NCBI GenBank assembly: GCA_029449235.1
Contig: JANATG010000016.1
Location: 1,054,001-1,118,000, forward strand
From: Linnemannia schmuckeri
Lineage: Eukaryota > Mortierellomycota > Mortierellomycetes > Mortierellales > Mortierellaceae
DNA length: 64,000 nucleotides
Reading direction: 5' to 3'
Shown piece by piece: positions 36,090-46,623 of the stretch. The translations under genes and the position numbers were made by a program. The notes under the pieces were generated by a model, which was not told the DNA's origin, did no database searches, and worked only from the letters and a program-made list of their open reading frames with translations. How positions within the stretch are numbered: the first letter of the stretch is position 1; the number at the start of each line of letters is the position of its first letter.

Positions 36090-37589
36090 CTACATACATT
36101 TCAGAAGCTTGTTCAGCTCTGGGGTGGGAACTGTAGGGAACCGCGCTTTTCCTGCGCCCAGAGGAGGATGCACCGCCACCACTTTTCCTTTTTCTTCAGC
36201 GCTCAGCATTGGCTTTATACTATTTTCAACCGTTAGTGCCAACTTGAACCAAATCTTGTATTCCGCTCCAATGATCGCTAGATCTCTCATGCTGTCTGGG
36301 ATCAAGACGTCATGGACATGGACCATAACGTACGTGTTACCACAACGCCTCATCAAGTAGATGCTCATGGTCTGGACTATCACTTGATATCCTACCAGGA
36401 TCGCATTGTCTACGCCGTACTTGTCTTGGATCAGATCCAAAGCGTCTTTCAGTCTCAGACCGATACGCATCAAACCTTTGGTATTCTTTTTCCTGTAGTT
36501 CTTATGAGCATGTGAGGCCCCTTCGCTAATCCCCAGCTCCCAAACGGTCGTGTTCGTTTTATCCTTCAACTCCAACACAAGGACAGGCTCTCGCTTGCTC
36601 TTTGTTCCAGTCCTGCTCTTTCCGGATACCGTGGTCTTGTCCACTATAAAGTAAACCAATAACATGATAAAGTGTAGTTTGGAAATAAACTTTAAAGGAA
36701 AAGTTGAAATAAATAGACGAATTCGATCAATCATGCCGCTAACAAGTTTAAGAAGACCATCTTTTCAGGGTCTCTCATAAACGCCTGACACAATGGTAGC
36801 ACATAAGAGGACAGGCCTGTCGACTCTGAGTTAAACTTGATTGTATCCTTGACAGGGAACTTCAAGACTGCACCCACAAGAAACCCCTAGAGCTTACGGT
36901 CGGCCAGGTCTGCTGGATGACGTTTAGCAACCTCGATCAAGATATCTGAGCGGTCATAGTCCTTGTCTGATATGAGCTGTTCAAAAGTACAGAAAAGGAG
37001 TGAGTGCAATTAGTTACCATAGCTTCCCTACGTTCCCATATTCAGGAAAAGGAGAAGTACACTCACACTCAACCGGGCTCGTGCTTTGGTGCAAGAAGCA
37101 CTAACATCACCCGAATGCCGATGCTTTAGCATCTTCTGTCTGATTTGACAAAGTGCATCCGATCCGAAATGCTCTTGTTGTAATGCCGAGCCGTCATTCG
37201 CCAAGAAAACGACTTCGGTTCGACCACTACCAAGACCGCACAATTGAATCCAAGTTAGCCATGCCATCGCTTTTACCGTAGTAAAGCAATGTAAAGAGTT
37301 CGTTCCAGGACTTACAGAGCTTCGTCCGTGCCTTCGATATACACGGTTTTTTTTGACTTCTGCAAAAAATGGCTTGAACCCAATGGCAAGATCCAATCCA
37401 TCTAAACCTCTGACAAAGCTGAATTCTCGCCCAACTATATCTAGCAAAGAAAGTCTTGCCCATTGTTCTGTCTTCTGCTATATCCAATTGTTCATCGTCC
37501 GATTCATCTGTGTTGTTATCCAGAAAGGGATTGGATAGAGTGTTGCCAGACTGGACCATAGGCGGACTAACGATATTCTCTGTAGGCAC
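36090..37589 (-). pseudogene. Decayed gene of unknown function
   Basis: Coding-like pieces lie in order but in different frames. 37589 (MPTENIVSPPMVQSGN, acidic) is followed by IVGREFSFVRGLDGLDLAIG and FFAEVKK. An 8-nt A run near 37350 is a likely frameshift leading to VYIEGTDEAL. Then come SWNELFTLLYYGKSD, SGRTEVVFLANDGSALQQ and ISDKDYDRSDILIEVAKR, and a TAG interrupts HPADLADRKL-stop-GFLVGAV near 36890. The last frame (36734..36090) holds EPVLVLELKDKT, VWELGISEGASHA and GAEYKIWFKLALTV. I do not recognise the family. Short introns could explain some joints but not the in-frame TAG. The locus lies between the STAND receptor and the F-box array. Confidence 0.5.
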
Positions 37590-38667
37590 AATGGTGGATA
37601 ATGGAGCTATTTAAAAATATCAGAAGTGAGAAAGGGCTGCAATAATTTATGACTTCTCTAGTCAATTGTGTATTGTGCATTGTCGTTTTCAATTCACTAA
37701 CATGCGTTACGAGGCGTTTTAGGTGATACCTCGTCCAATTCGCCCCAGGGATCGCATGGATGCTTGTGGCCAGCTAGTAAAGTAATAACTAAAAGGTGCT
37801 CAAGAAGTCATTGCATAAAGAACGCTAGGTGAATAAAGAGTCCCTGAATCAACCGAAATATTAGTCTCGCTGCCATCCCTTCACTTTTATGTGGTCAGGG
37901 TCGCATCCTGAGCCTTCACTACGTGAAGGTCTGGGTCATTATCTGAGGGGTATTCAGTTCTGAAGGACTATATGGCAAGGTGCGAAACGCAATCCTGGCC
38001 AATCATCTAAGCCACCCAAGGTCAGGAATGGAATGTGAAAAAAGACTATAGCACGGGATTATAGTTGTTGATCTAAATGAACGTGGGCTAATCAATTTTA
38101 TGCCAAACAAACACTTCTTTTGAGTCCGTTTAGGACATAGGACTTTTGCTAAAAACAGGGGTGAATGGCCTGGCCATCTTCCAAAGCAGATGACAAAGAA
38201 AATCAGCCTCCCCAACTCCCTTGATATCCGGCGACAAAAAAGGAGGCTATTATCAGTGCCTCTAACATTCAAGGGTTTTTTTTCACTCTAAATTGAATTA
38301 GTTGAACCCCCTGGCTAAGTATGAATTGTAAGGTTTTTTTCGCATTGCAACTGACCATCCCTCTGAGGAGGAAGAAACCCTAAGGGCCCGAGCGGTGTCT
38401 AGCCCTGAAGAAAGGAGAAAAGTGCGAGGATGTCGAATTCTGACGAACATTGAGACGATCTGATTCAGGACAGTAGATCAAGTCAATAAAATAAGCAAGA
38501 GGGGCGTCCAAGGATAGCTATGGCTCAGTGGAACCCATTCTCATAATGCGCTTCATTCTGCTTATAAAAACCATCCTCTCTCCCAGGAACCCGGTACCAA
38601 TTCCAAACATACCCCAGGGTCTCCCTCAAACATTAGTCCAAACCGCGAACACTGACAATGTAACGCG

Positions 38668-38668
<1 letters not shown>
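37590..38668. other. Intergenic region before the F-box array
   Basis: No gene is supportable. Frames are short and shift often. It ends at the T run of 38669..38704. Confidence 0.4.

Positions 38669-38704
<36 letters not shown>
38669..38704 (-). repeat. 36-nt poly(T), a poly(A)-like tail on the minus strand
   Basis: An uninterrupted run 137 nt beyond the stop of the first F-box gene, in the position of an mRNA tail for that minus-strand gene. The best upstream signal is AATAAC, 9-14 nt before the run, so it is only suggestive of retroposition. Confidence 0.6.
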
Positions 38705-38705
<1 letters not shown>

Positions 38706-38840
38706 GCTGTTATTCTCACCTACAACACAGCCAGAAGCACTCTGTTGCAGGAAATGCATGAGTTTCTTTTGACAACTCTTTATGAGTGTTTTAAATCAGT
38801 GGTTGTAACAATTTTGTTGAACTCTTTACATTTCATAACA

Positions 38841-40793
38841 TCAAGAATAAAAGGAAGATCCAATGCCATGCGGGTGAGTAACCATCCATGCATCAACAGC
38901 AGCCCTAATACCCGGTCCATCATCACAGTCAACCGACCACCTCCTCTCAGACTCCAAACCCCTCACCACTTCCAACTTGGGCCAGTTCTTGTGCATCCAC
39001 TCTAACTCCTCAATCCCGATCCGATGCGCCGTCTTCCTCACGTCCAACATCCTCAACTCCTTCAACTCTCCCAACAGCCCTAATCCACTCTCCAACGAAA
39101 ACTCTAAGGACGAGTAATGGAACAGGTGAATATCATACGTCGCCAGATCTTCTTCAAATGTGCCCGCCTCCGCCTCCAGCGTTGTTGTTGACGGCGGGCT
39201 CAACCCATAGTTTGTCAATGCTTCTTGATCAAAATCCGTGATCCCCAAAACGAGTTCCTGAACACCCGTCAGTCGACTCAACTGCGTGTATATCCACCGC
39301 TGGACCTCAAACCGCAAAGCCACATCCATCTCTGCGTTCAGATCTACAAGACGTTGTCCGGTCTGGTTGTACCAAACATCTGGTCGAGGGACGCCCAGAA
39401 GTTTCAATTGCAAGAACTCGATCGAGGGACCCAGCGCCCATGTGCGATCCATTTGCCCCTCAACATGTTCCAGATAGGCCTCATACGCATGCAACTTGAG
39501 CTCTATCGTCTCCTCCGTCCTCTTTCCATCAGCAACGCTCTCCAGCCGTCTCAGGTTCTTGGCTGAACACAGTAAATCCAAGATGGCATTCTTACGAAGC
39601 TGTCCACAACCCTCAATCCGCAACTCCTCCAACGTCTCTATACTCTCCATCAACGCCTCCAACGCCAGGGAACCAAACCAAAACATCATCGGCAGTCTCA
39701 ACACCCTCCACCCCAACACCGAAGCCCTCAACAGCTCCGCAATATTTTCATCTGAATCCATGGTGCCACGGATCCAGTCGAGACTGGACAGTTTAGGACA
39801 TGTGTACTGGAGGAAAGGCGGCATGGTGAAGATGGTGAAGGGATCTAGTCGGTTGATGCAAAGTGTCTCGACATTAGGGCAGCGAACCAAGAAGGCCTGT
39901 CGAGAACTATCCATCAATGTGGTGTAAGACCCCTTAATGACCAATTCCTTCAGGGCAAGAAAGGGTTCATAGGACTGATGGAAACTCGCGGCATGTTTAA
40001 TCCTGTCCACGGCGTGCTTGGTCCTTTCCACCAGATTCTGTTGCTCGGAAGGACGACCCGGAAGTGCGGGTGCGCCGAGAAAGGAGATCTCCAGTCGTTC
40101 TAAATAGGCAGTAGGAATAACTGAAAAGACAGTGTGGAATTCGTCCCTGTTTCCCGTTTCGTCATCGCCGATGCTGTTGATAGTGTTGCGAAAGCAGCCC
40201 TCGTCCAGACTGAGGGTATGCAGGTTCTTGCTTCTGCGCAGAAGCATTTGTACCATCCAAGCAGCCTCGGTCACTACGCAGCCCGTAGTAGTCGAAATTC
40301 CGCTCTCAGTCAATACAGCAGTAACGGAAGGAGTAGGAGCGATTTCGGAAATGTCGGGGTTATTGTCAGAAGAAGGGGAAAAAGAAGGCTCAGGTGGCGA
40401 TGACTGTGGCTGTGCTTTTTTCTCCTTCCAAAGTCGAAGCGTCAATGACTGCAAATTAGTCGTCGCAAGATTACGATGTGTAGCCAAAAAGCGGAGGAAC
40501 CCCAAGTCTGTGGTTTCCGCAACTCGGATATGATGGCAATTCCGACAAAGGGCTTCCTCGGTCTCTTTGGTTCTGAACCGGTCGAGTATAGTTTCGTCGA
40601 CGACCCGGACGACTCTCCAGAAGGAAGGTGTGAGTGTTGTGTGCCATTCGTGGTTGACACAGAGACAGTGTGCGAGGTCTTGTTGAGTGAGGTAGGTGGC
40701 GATGATGTCGATGATCTCTTGAGGGAGAGATGAAAGTGTTGTCTCAGTGGAGAGGGAAAAGGGAATCTCTTTTTGGGATGCGAGAGTTGACAT
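38841..40793 (-). CDS. F-box/LRR protein, array copy 1
   Basis: Intronless, 650 aa. MSTLASQKE at 40793 is taken as start; the longer frame to 40952 is only T-rich leader read as Phe/Ser. The F-box is LSSLPQEIIDIIATYLTQQD...SFWRVVRV (residues about 16-55). It binds SKP1 in SCF ubiquitin ligases, so this is a substrate adaptor by family. The rest is degenerate leucine-rich repeats (ERLEISFLG, LKELVIKGSY, LEELRIEGCG, LQELVLGITD, LKELRMLDVRKTAHRIG). It ends WMVTHPHGIGSSFYS, the tail common to all array members. It has about 30 residues more than its neighbours in the N-terminal third (a Ser/Pro insert). A poly(A)-like run lies beyond its 3' end. Confidence 0.88.
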   Translation of the reverse strand: MSTLASQKEIPFSLSTETTLSSLPQEIIDIIATYLTQQDLAHCLCVNHEWHTTLTPSFWRVVRVVDETILDRFRTKETEEALCRNCHHIRVAETTDLGFLRFLATHRNLATTNLQSLTLRLWKEKKAQPQSSPPEPSFSPSSDNNPDISEIAPTPSVTAVLTESGISTTTGCVVTEAAWMVQMLLRRSKNLHTLSLDEGCFRNTINSIGDDETGNRDEFHTVFSVIPTAYLERLEISFLGAPALPGRPSEQQNLVERTKHAVDRIKHAASFHQSYEPFLALKELVIKGSYTTLMDSSRQAFLVRCPNVETLCINRLDPFTIFTMPPFLQYTCPKLSSLDWIRGTMDSDENIAELLRASVLGWRVLRLPMMFWFGSLALEALMESIETLEELRIEGCGQLRKNAILDLLCSAKNLRRLESVADGKRTEETIELKLHAYEAYLEHVEGQMDRTWALGPSIEFLQLKLLGVPRPDVWYNQTGQRLVDLNAEMDVALRFEVQRWIYTQLSRLTGVQELVLGITDFDQEALTNYGLSPPSTTTLEAEAGTFEEDLATYDIHLFHYSSLEFSLESGLGLLGELKELRMLDVRKTAHRIGIEELEWMHKNWPKLEVVRGLESERRWSVDCDDGPGIRAAVDAWMVTHPHGIGSSFYS

Positions 40794-40850
40794 TGTTAGT
40801 GAATGCAAAGAATGGAAAAAGCGGAATGAAGAAAGTGAAAGTGAATGCAG

Positions 40851-40906
40851 GAAAAAAAGAAAAAAAGAAAAAAAGAAAAAAAGAAAAAAAGAAAAAAAAA
40901 AAAAAG
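40851..40906 (-). repeat. AAAAAAAG microsatellite in the promoter or leader of F-box copy 1
   Basis: About seven GAAAAAAA-type units on the plus strand (T-rich on the gene's strand), 60-115 nt upstream of the chosen start. Similar T-rich leaders precede the other intact copies, for example the 21-nt A run at 43105..43125. The rest of 40794-41206 is intergenic. Confidence 0.7.
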
Positions 40907-41206
40907 AATCGAAAAAATGAGGAGCGAATAAAAGTGATATATACACATGCAATTCGTGCGCTCATGGAACCATGTATCCTCATGTAAACAACAAGTAAAA
41001 AATAACTTCGGAATATCTACTGTATGTGCGGTAGCATTGATCACAGATGGCACTCACTACGTGCTGGTCAGTGCGAGCCAATTAGCAAAAGTTGATGAGA
41101 CACACACGGTGCCTGAAATAATCAATTAGCCTCATTTCTCATCTTGGATTCTGGCTACTTAAAGTTACGAACAGAAGGGTGCGAAATGTTTTCATCAAAG
41201 CTGACT

Positions 41207-43024
41207 TCAAGAGTAAAAAGAAGAGCCAATGCCATGAGGATGAGCAGCCATCCACTCTTCCACCGCAGTCTCCACCGCCAACCCAGCCTCGGCATCACCA
41301 GCCCACTCCCTCGCCGACACCAGACCCTTGATCTCCTTCAGCTTGGGCCAATTGACATGCATCCAATCCAACTCCGCAACGCCAATCCTATGAGCAGTCG
41401 CCTTGACGTCCAGCATCCTCAACTCTTTCAATCCTTCCAACATCTCAAGTCCGCTCCTCAACGAAAACTCCAAGCACTGGTAACCATACGTCGAAAACTC
41501 GTCTTTCAGCGCATCCTCCACCGCCACCGAATCTAGTCCGAAACCCTCAAGTCCTCTATTTGCCAGCTCCTCAGGATCCAGATCCACAACACCCAAAACA
41601 AGCTCCTGCAGACCAGTAAGTCTCCCGAGTTGAGTATAAACCCACTGCTGGATAGACTGCGAAAGCTGGCGAGACCCCTCCAAATCATCTGACAAACTCG
41701 TAAAAGGATCGCCATTCCGATAGCAAACAATGTCAGGTCGAGGGATATCGATAATTCTGAGCTGCAAGAACTCCAATGATGGACCCAACGCCCAGGATCG
41801 ATCCTTTCCCTCAAGATGTTCAGAGTACCCCAAAACAGCCGACACAACCACATCCTTCATTGTGACCAACATCTTTCCATCCGCCGGTCCCTCAAGTCGT
41901 CGCAAGTTCTGAGCGGAACAGACCAAGTCCAAGAAATCCTCTTTCAAAACTGTACCCCAACCCTCCACATTGAGGACCTCCAACGTCGAGGTGACATGCT
42001 TCATGAGAGTAGCAAACGAAAGTGGTCCTAACTCCTGCAGGTTAGGCAACGACATCTCCCTCCACTGCACCCTCATCGACGACAGTATATCCGAGATGCT
42101 TTTGTCTCCCTTTGCTCCAATCATTTTGGGCGAACCTCTCCAGTCCAAGCAAGAGAGTTGGGGACAGAAATAGCCCAGAGAAAATCCCAACGAGAGCATG
42201 GCAGTTGCGTCGATGTTTTCTACTTGGACACGCTCAAGGTTGGGACAGCGAGCAATAAAGGCCAGCCGTGAAAAGTCGATGTGACGATCACCGCCCGAAA
42301 TAACGAGCTCCTTCATGTTGTGGAAGTATTCAGATCTCCCAGCTTCCGCGGACTCTGATGCCTCCGTCAGAGTCTGGAGGAGCTCCTCAATGTCAGGAGC
42401 AGTCGAATCAGGAGCAGCCGAATCTGGATCGACATCCGCGGGCAGAGTGGAATTTTTGTTGAACCGAACCTCCAATCGCTCCAGATGAGCTGTAGGACAG
42501 ATCCTCATAATGTAAGGGAAGGCATCAGTCCCGTCTCGACGCCGAAAGCAAGACTCATCCACCGTCAAAGACTTCAGACCCTTATTCGCCTGCATCATCA
42601 ACATGAGCATCTGGGCATTGCCAAACGATCTCGACTGCTCCTTCTGCTGCTCGGTATAGCCCCTCTCCTCCATCTGTTCCTCCGTCAAGAGTGAGGGTGC
42701 CTCTTTCTCAAACGACGCACTCAAGGACTCAAGGCCTCCTCCTCCGCGGCCAGGTTCTTGAAGAATGAACGACAGGAGTTGTGCGACGAGAGGGTCGACG
42801 AGGTCAAGGGTGCGGAAATGGTGGATGCGGGCAACGAGGGCAGTCCAGCCTTCGTAACTACGAAAGGCTGCACTAACGTGAACGTGTCGCCAGAGGAATG
42901 GGTTGAACAGGATCTCCCATTTGTCGCAGACGCGGACACAGCGCGCAAGGTCATGTCGGGTCAGGTATTTAGCAATGTAGGCGATGAGCTCTGTGGGGAG
43001 GGAAGAGAATGGAGAGGGTGGCAT
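41207..43024 (-). CDS. F-box/LRR protein, array copy 2
   Basis: Intronless, 605 aa from MPPSPFSSLP at 43024; the frame reaches 43303 but the extension is T-rich leader. The F-box is FSSLPTELIAYIAKYLTRHD...NPFLWRHVHV. Family blocks follow in order: MKELVISGGDRHIDF, CPNLERVQVENID, WREMSLPNLQELGPLSF, LEVLNVEGWG, RSWALGPSLEFLQL, QLGRLTGLQELVLG, LEFSLRSGLEMLEGLKEL, HRIGVAELDWMHVNWPKL and the tail HPHGIGSSFYS. The C-terminal 50 residues are nearly identical to array copy 4, indicating recent duplication or gene conversion. Presumed SCF substrate adaptor. Confidence 0.88.
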   Translation of the reverse strand: MPPSPFSSLPTELIAYIAKYLTRHDLARCVRVCDKWEILFNPFLWRHVHVSAAFRSYEGWTALVARIHHFRTLDLVDPLVAQLLSFILQEPGRGGGGLESLSASFEKEAPSLLTEEQMEERGYTEQQKEQSRSFGNAQMLMLMMQANKGLKSLTVDESCFRRRDGTDAFPYIMRICPTAHLERLEVRFNKNSTLPADVDPDSAAPDSTAPDIEELLQTLTEASESAEAGRSEYFHNMKELVISGGDRHIDFSRLAFIARCPNLERVQVENIDATAMLSLGFSLGYFCPQLSCLDWRGSPKMIGAKGDKSISDILSSMRVQWREMSLPNLQELGPLSFATLMKHVTSTLEVLNVEGWGTVLKEDFLDLVCSAQNLRRLEGPADGKMLVTMKDVVVSAVLGYSEHLEGKDRSWALGPSLEFLQLRIIDIPRPDIVCYRNGDPFTSLSDDLEGSRQLSQSIQQWVYTQLGRLTGLQELVLGVVDLDPEELANRGLEGFGLDSVAVEDALKDEFSTYGYQCLEFSLRSGLEMLEGLKELRMLDVKATAHRIGVAELDWMHVNWPKLKEIKGLVSAREWAGDAEAGLAVETAVEEWMAAHPHGIGSSFYS

Positions 43025-43515
43025 GCTAGTGAATGGGAGATGAAGAAGAATAATAAAGAAATGAAAGGAAGGGTGAAACGAAAGCGCACATAGGTAATAT
43101 ATACAAAAAAAAAAAAAAAAAAAAATAATTGGATGCAAAGCAAAGAAAAATGAATGGACTAAAGGAGCAAGCAATCTATTAAAGTTTACCTCGCCATGCA
43201 CGGCGGGTCTAAAGGAATTAAATAAACGGCGTGTATTTGGACAGTTACAAACCAGTATTTCATTCCAAACAACGCTCCATGCTTTTTCGCATATACCGGA
43301 CACAGCTCCTCGGAGCTATTTTGCAGGCGCACAAAGACAGAAGTGTTGGTGGCAAAGTAAAAGTTTAGTTGAACGGAAACGAAGTTGACTCATATTTGCG
43401 CCTCCAGTGCTGCGGCTCGAACATCATCTAAGAACTGATCGACAGAAAATGGGACGAACACAGTTTTTTTCACCTGACCCTCAGTTGCTAGAAAAAAAAA
43501 CAACAGCAAGCAGGG

Positions 43516-44208
43516 CTAATTTGATTCTGCATAAGATGATCCAATACCACAAGGATGGGCAGCCAGCCACCCTTCCACTGTAGCCTTGTTCGCCAACCCA
43601 TTGTCATCTTCGCCCTCACCGGCCCATCTTCTTGCAGTCAGCAACCCACTATTCTTCCTCAACTTGGGCCAATGCACGTGCATCCCCTCCAACAGCGCCA
43701 GCCAACTCTTCAATGAAAATTCCAAACACTGGTAATTAATCAACGTGCACGCCTTCCCTGCCTCAGCCATCACATCTTCCAACTCCGTAAGCAACCCCGA
43801 TTCTAACGGGAACAAGTCGCTAACTATATACATATGCGTCAAGTCATTGCAGTAGGGGTCAATCACTCTCAGGACCAGCTCTTGGAGCCCAGTCATCCTT
43901 ATCAGTTGCTCATAGATATATCTCTGGGCTTCATACTGCCAACTATCATCTAACCTCATCTCGCCAACCATCCACACTCTAAAAGGCGTCCCATCGTCTC
44001 AACCCGTTACGTCCGGTCGCAGAACGCCCAAGATCTGCATCCGTAAATACTCCATCTTGATCACCAGCGCCCATGTACAATCCACCCCATGCTCATCAAG
44101 ATGCTCCATCAACGCCTGGATATTTATGACGTGGTGGCAAAGGAAAGGAAGATATGAATGTCCAGCAAAGAGGATGAGAGCGGAAAGGGTGATCACTTTT
44201 GTCTCCAC
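43516..44208 (-). pseudogene. F-box/LRR array copy 3, truncated and interrupted
   Basis: Only the C-terminal 40% is present. NIQALMEHLDEHG...CTWALVIKMEYLRM matches the family's YEAYLEH...RTWALGPSIEFLQ. The frame stops at TGA 43999..44001, where paralogs have a basic residue after RPD, then resumes at once (DDGTPFRVW). The leucine-rich end has lost about 25 residues: WLALLEG runs straight into MHVHWPKL, omitting LKELRMLDV...RIGVAELEW. The tail HPCGIGSSYAESN is still there. There is no room for an F-box, because copy 4 ends 114 nt upstream. The truncation probably arose by unequal crossing-over in the array. Confidence 0.8.
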
Positions 44209-44322
44209 CCTACGCCATACCGTGGAAAAAAAAGGTAAGAAGAGTAAAGGCAGTCTTAAAGGGTGATTGATCGTTCCTAGTTTAATTTGTCGTTGCTTCT
44301 TTTGACTAGATCATCTTCTTTG

Positions 44323-46176
44323 CTATGAAATGATGGATCCTGAATAATAATAAGACCCAATGCCGTAAGGGTGAGCATCCATCCACTCTTCCACTGCAGC
44401 CTTCACCGCCAACCCAGCCTCAGCATCACCAGCCCACTCCCTCGCCGACACCAGACCCTTGATCTCCTTCAGCTTAGGCCAATTGACATGCATCCAATCC
44501 AATTCCGTAACACCGATCCTATGAGCAGTCGACTTGACGTCCAAGAACCTTAACTCTTTTAGCCCTACCAACAGCCCCAGTCCACTCTCCAGCGAAAACT
44601 CCATAGACCGGTATATAAACGTCGGAACTACAAACCGTAGCACCTCTTCCAAGGCAATCGGATCAAGGTGGGCAAGGCCTCTCGCCGACAATACCCTGGG
44701 ATCCAATTCCTTGACGCCCAAAATCAAATTCTGAAGACCCGTCAGTCTGCCCAGTTGAGTATAAACCCACCGCTGAACGTCGTACCGAAAATGCTCGTCC
44801 CCTTCCCCTTCAGGCAATGCTGTATATCGAGAGATCGGTTCTCCATTCCGTCGACAAACAAGGTCAGGTCGAGGAATATCGTCAATCCAGATCTGCAAGA
44901 ACTCCATTGATGGACCCAAGGCCCAAGACCGATCCCTTTCATAGGTATGTAGGTAAAACGCCGCATACGCCCACATGGTTGACTCCATAGTGATCTCTCG
45001 AAGTTCCCCATCCGCCAACCCCTCCATCCGCCGAAGATGCTGAGCAGAGCAGAGTAGATCCAAAAATTGCCCCCCATGAATTTCACCCCAGCCGCCAACC
45101 TTAAGTACCTCCAGCCTCATGACGACACTCTCCATCAGAACCGTAAACGCCTTTATCCCAAAGTCGTCCATGTCCGGCAGCGACACCTCCTTCCAGTGAG
45201 ACTTGGCGGACGACAGTAGGAAAGCAAGATCATCGTCTCCTCCTCTATAGGGTCCCTTCAACTCCAAGATAGAAAGTTGTGGACAACTCATGCGAAGGGC
45301 GGCACTCAGCGCTGCCATGGGGATCTTGTCAATATTATCGAGTTGCAGTCGCTCCAGATTGGGACATAGACCGAGGAAAGCAAGTCGGTGGGGACCGATA
45401 TGACAGTTGCCGCCTGAGATAACTAGCTCCTTCATGAACTTAAAGGAGCCTAATATGGATATCTCTGGTGCCGATGCAAATAATGTTATGTGGGTATCGG
45501 CTAGATCATTATATAAAGTCGAATTATCCGCAACAGAAGCGAGTGAAGTGGGATGGTTGCGGAACCGAAGCTCTAGCCGTTCGAGAGATGAAGGGCAACA
45601 CGCAATAAAGAATTGGAAGGCGTCGGTCCCGTCGCTGTGCCGAAAGCAAGTCTCATCGGCTGACACAAACTTTAGGTTCTGGTTCGCTATCAAGAGGTCG
45701 CCCAACAATCGAGCATTCCCAAACCCTTCAATCTGCCATTGTTGCGTCCTTGGGGTACCAAGTGTCGTTGTGTCAGATGGCTCTGGCTGCGCCTGCGCCT
45801 CTGCCTCTGCCTCTGCTTGGTCCTGCTCTGGTGGCAACTCTAACTGCGGGAGAGCCTCCCCTCTCTTCCATTCGAAATTCGCAATCAATGATCGAAGACC
45901 TCCTCCTTCTGTGCCTAAGGCCAGCACTTTTGCGGCCCGAGGGTTGTTGACAAACTCGATCTCTCGGATAAAGTGGGCGTGTTTAGCAAGAATCGCTAAC
46001 CTTTCCTCGTCACAAAACCAAGTGTCGGCCTCTACGACTCGCCAGAGGGAAGGTGAGAAATAGATTGACCAGTGGTGGCAGACACGCGTGCATTGCGCAA
46101 GGTCATGTCGGTTCAGGTGAATAGTGATGAGAGTGACGATCTCTACCGGAAGAGATGAGAATGTAGCGCGTGGCAT
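44323..46176 (-). CDS. F-box/LRR protein, array copy 4
   Basis: Intronless, 617 aa from MPRATFSSLPVEIV. The F-box is FSSLPVEIVTLITIHLNRHD...SPSLWRVVEA. An AEAEAEAQAQPEP stretch near residue 125 is a private low-complexity insert. Leucine-rich blocks follow in family order (FMKELVISGGNCHIG, LCPNLERLQLDNID, HWKEVSLPDMDDFGIKAF, LEVLKVGGWG, RSWALGPSMEFLQI, TGLQNLILGVKEL). The last 70 residues are almost the same as copy 2, but the tail is extended to HPYGIGSYYYSGSIIS. Presumed SCF adaptor. Downstream, only the remnant of copy 3 follows. Confidence 0.88.
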   Translation of the reverse strand: MPRATFSSLPVEIVTLITIHLNRHDLAQCTRVCHHWSIYFSPSLWRVVEADTWFCDEERLAILAKHAHFIREIEFVNNPRAAKVLALGTEGGGLRSLIANFEWKRGEALPQLELPPEQDQAEAEAEAQAQPEPSDTTTLGTPRTQQWQIEGFGNARLLGDLLIANQNLKFVSADETCFRHSDGTDAFQFFIACCPSSLERLELRFRNHPTSLASVADNSTLYNDLADTHITLFASAPEISILGSFKFMKELVISGGNCHIGPHRLAFLGLCPNLERLQLDNIDKIPMAALSAALRMSCPQLSILELKGPYRGGDDDLAFLLSSAKSHWKEVSLPDMDDFGIKAFTVLMESVVMRLEVLKVGGWGEIHGGQFLDLLCSAQHLRRMEGLADGELREITMESTMWAYAAFYLHTYERDRSWALGPSMEFLQIWIDDIPRPDLVCRRNGEPISRYTALPEGEGDEHFRYDVQRWVYTQLGRLTGLQNLILGVKELDPRVLSARGLAHLDPIALEEVLRFVVPTFIYRSMEFSLESGLGLLVGLKELRFLDVKSTAHRIGVTELDWMHVNWPKLKEIKGLVSAREWAGDAEAGLAVKAAVEEWMDAHPYGIGSYYYSGSIIS

Positions 46177-46623
46177 GCTTAGCGAGAGACAGCGATGTCA
46201 ATACCAGGAGGGAGTTGAAGTGAAAGGGTATGGATGATAAAAAGAAAAAAGGCTGTGAAAGGGAGAAGGAGGAAGACAGGGGAAAAAACAGTAGAAGAGT
46301 AAAAAGAAATAAAAGCGACAAGATAAGTCGAAAAGTGTCAAAAATACGATGGAGTGGAGAAAAAAAAAGTGTAAACAGCGGAAAATAACACGCCTCCTGC
46401 AAATTGCATTGAAAGAGCGATAAAGGGTGTGGTGCAGGGCTCAAAGGGGTTAAGATGACGCATGCATGCACTGCTTGTAATTCAACAGTAGATTATGGTT
46501 TCCTCTCTCTCGCAAAGTGCTATGCGGATCAAATTATAGACGCTTTGCTGGCGGATCAGCTTTCAAACCTCTTTCACTCATGTTTGTTGCGTTCAGGTAC
46601 TTTATTATTTGGTTCAAAGACTC
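46177..46623. other. Intergenic spacer between array copies 4 and 5
   Basis: Purine-rich on the plus strand close to the copy 4 start (T-rich leader in the gene's sense). Nothing else is seen. Confidence 0.5.

Noticed and set aside
40730..40987. Lys-rich plus-strand frame over the AAAAAAAG repeat
   Set aside because: A product of the microsatellite in the leader of F-box copy 1.
45407..46063. 218-codon plus-strand frame
   Set aside because: Antisense shadow of F-box copy 4, which has strong homology on the minus strand.
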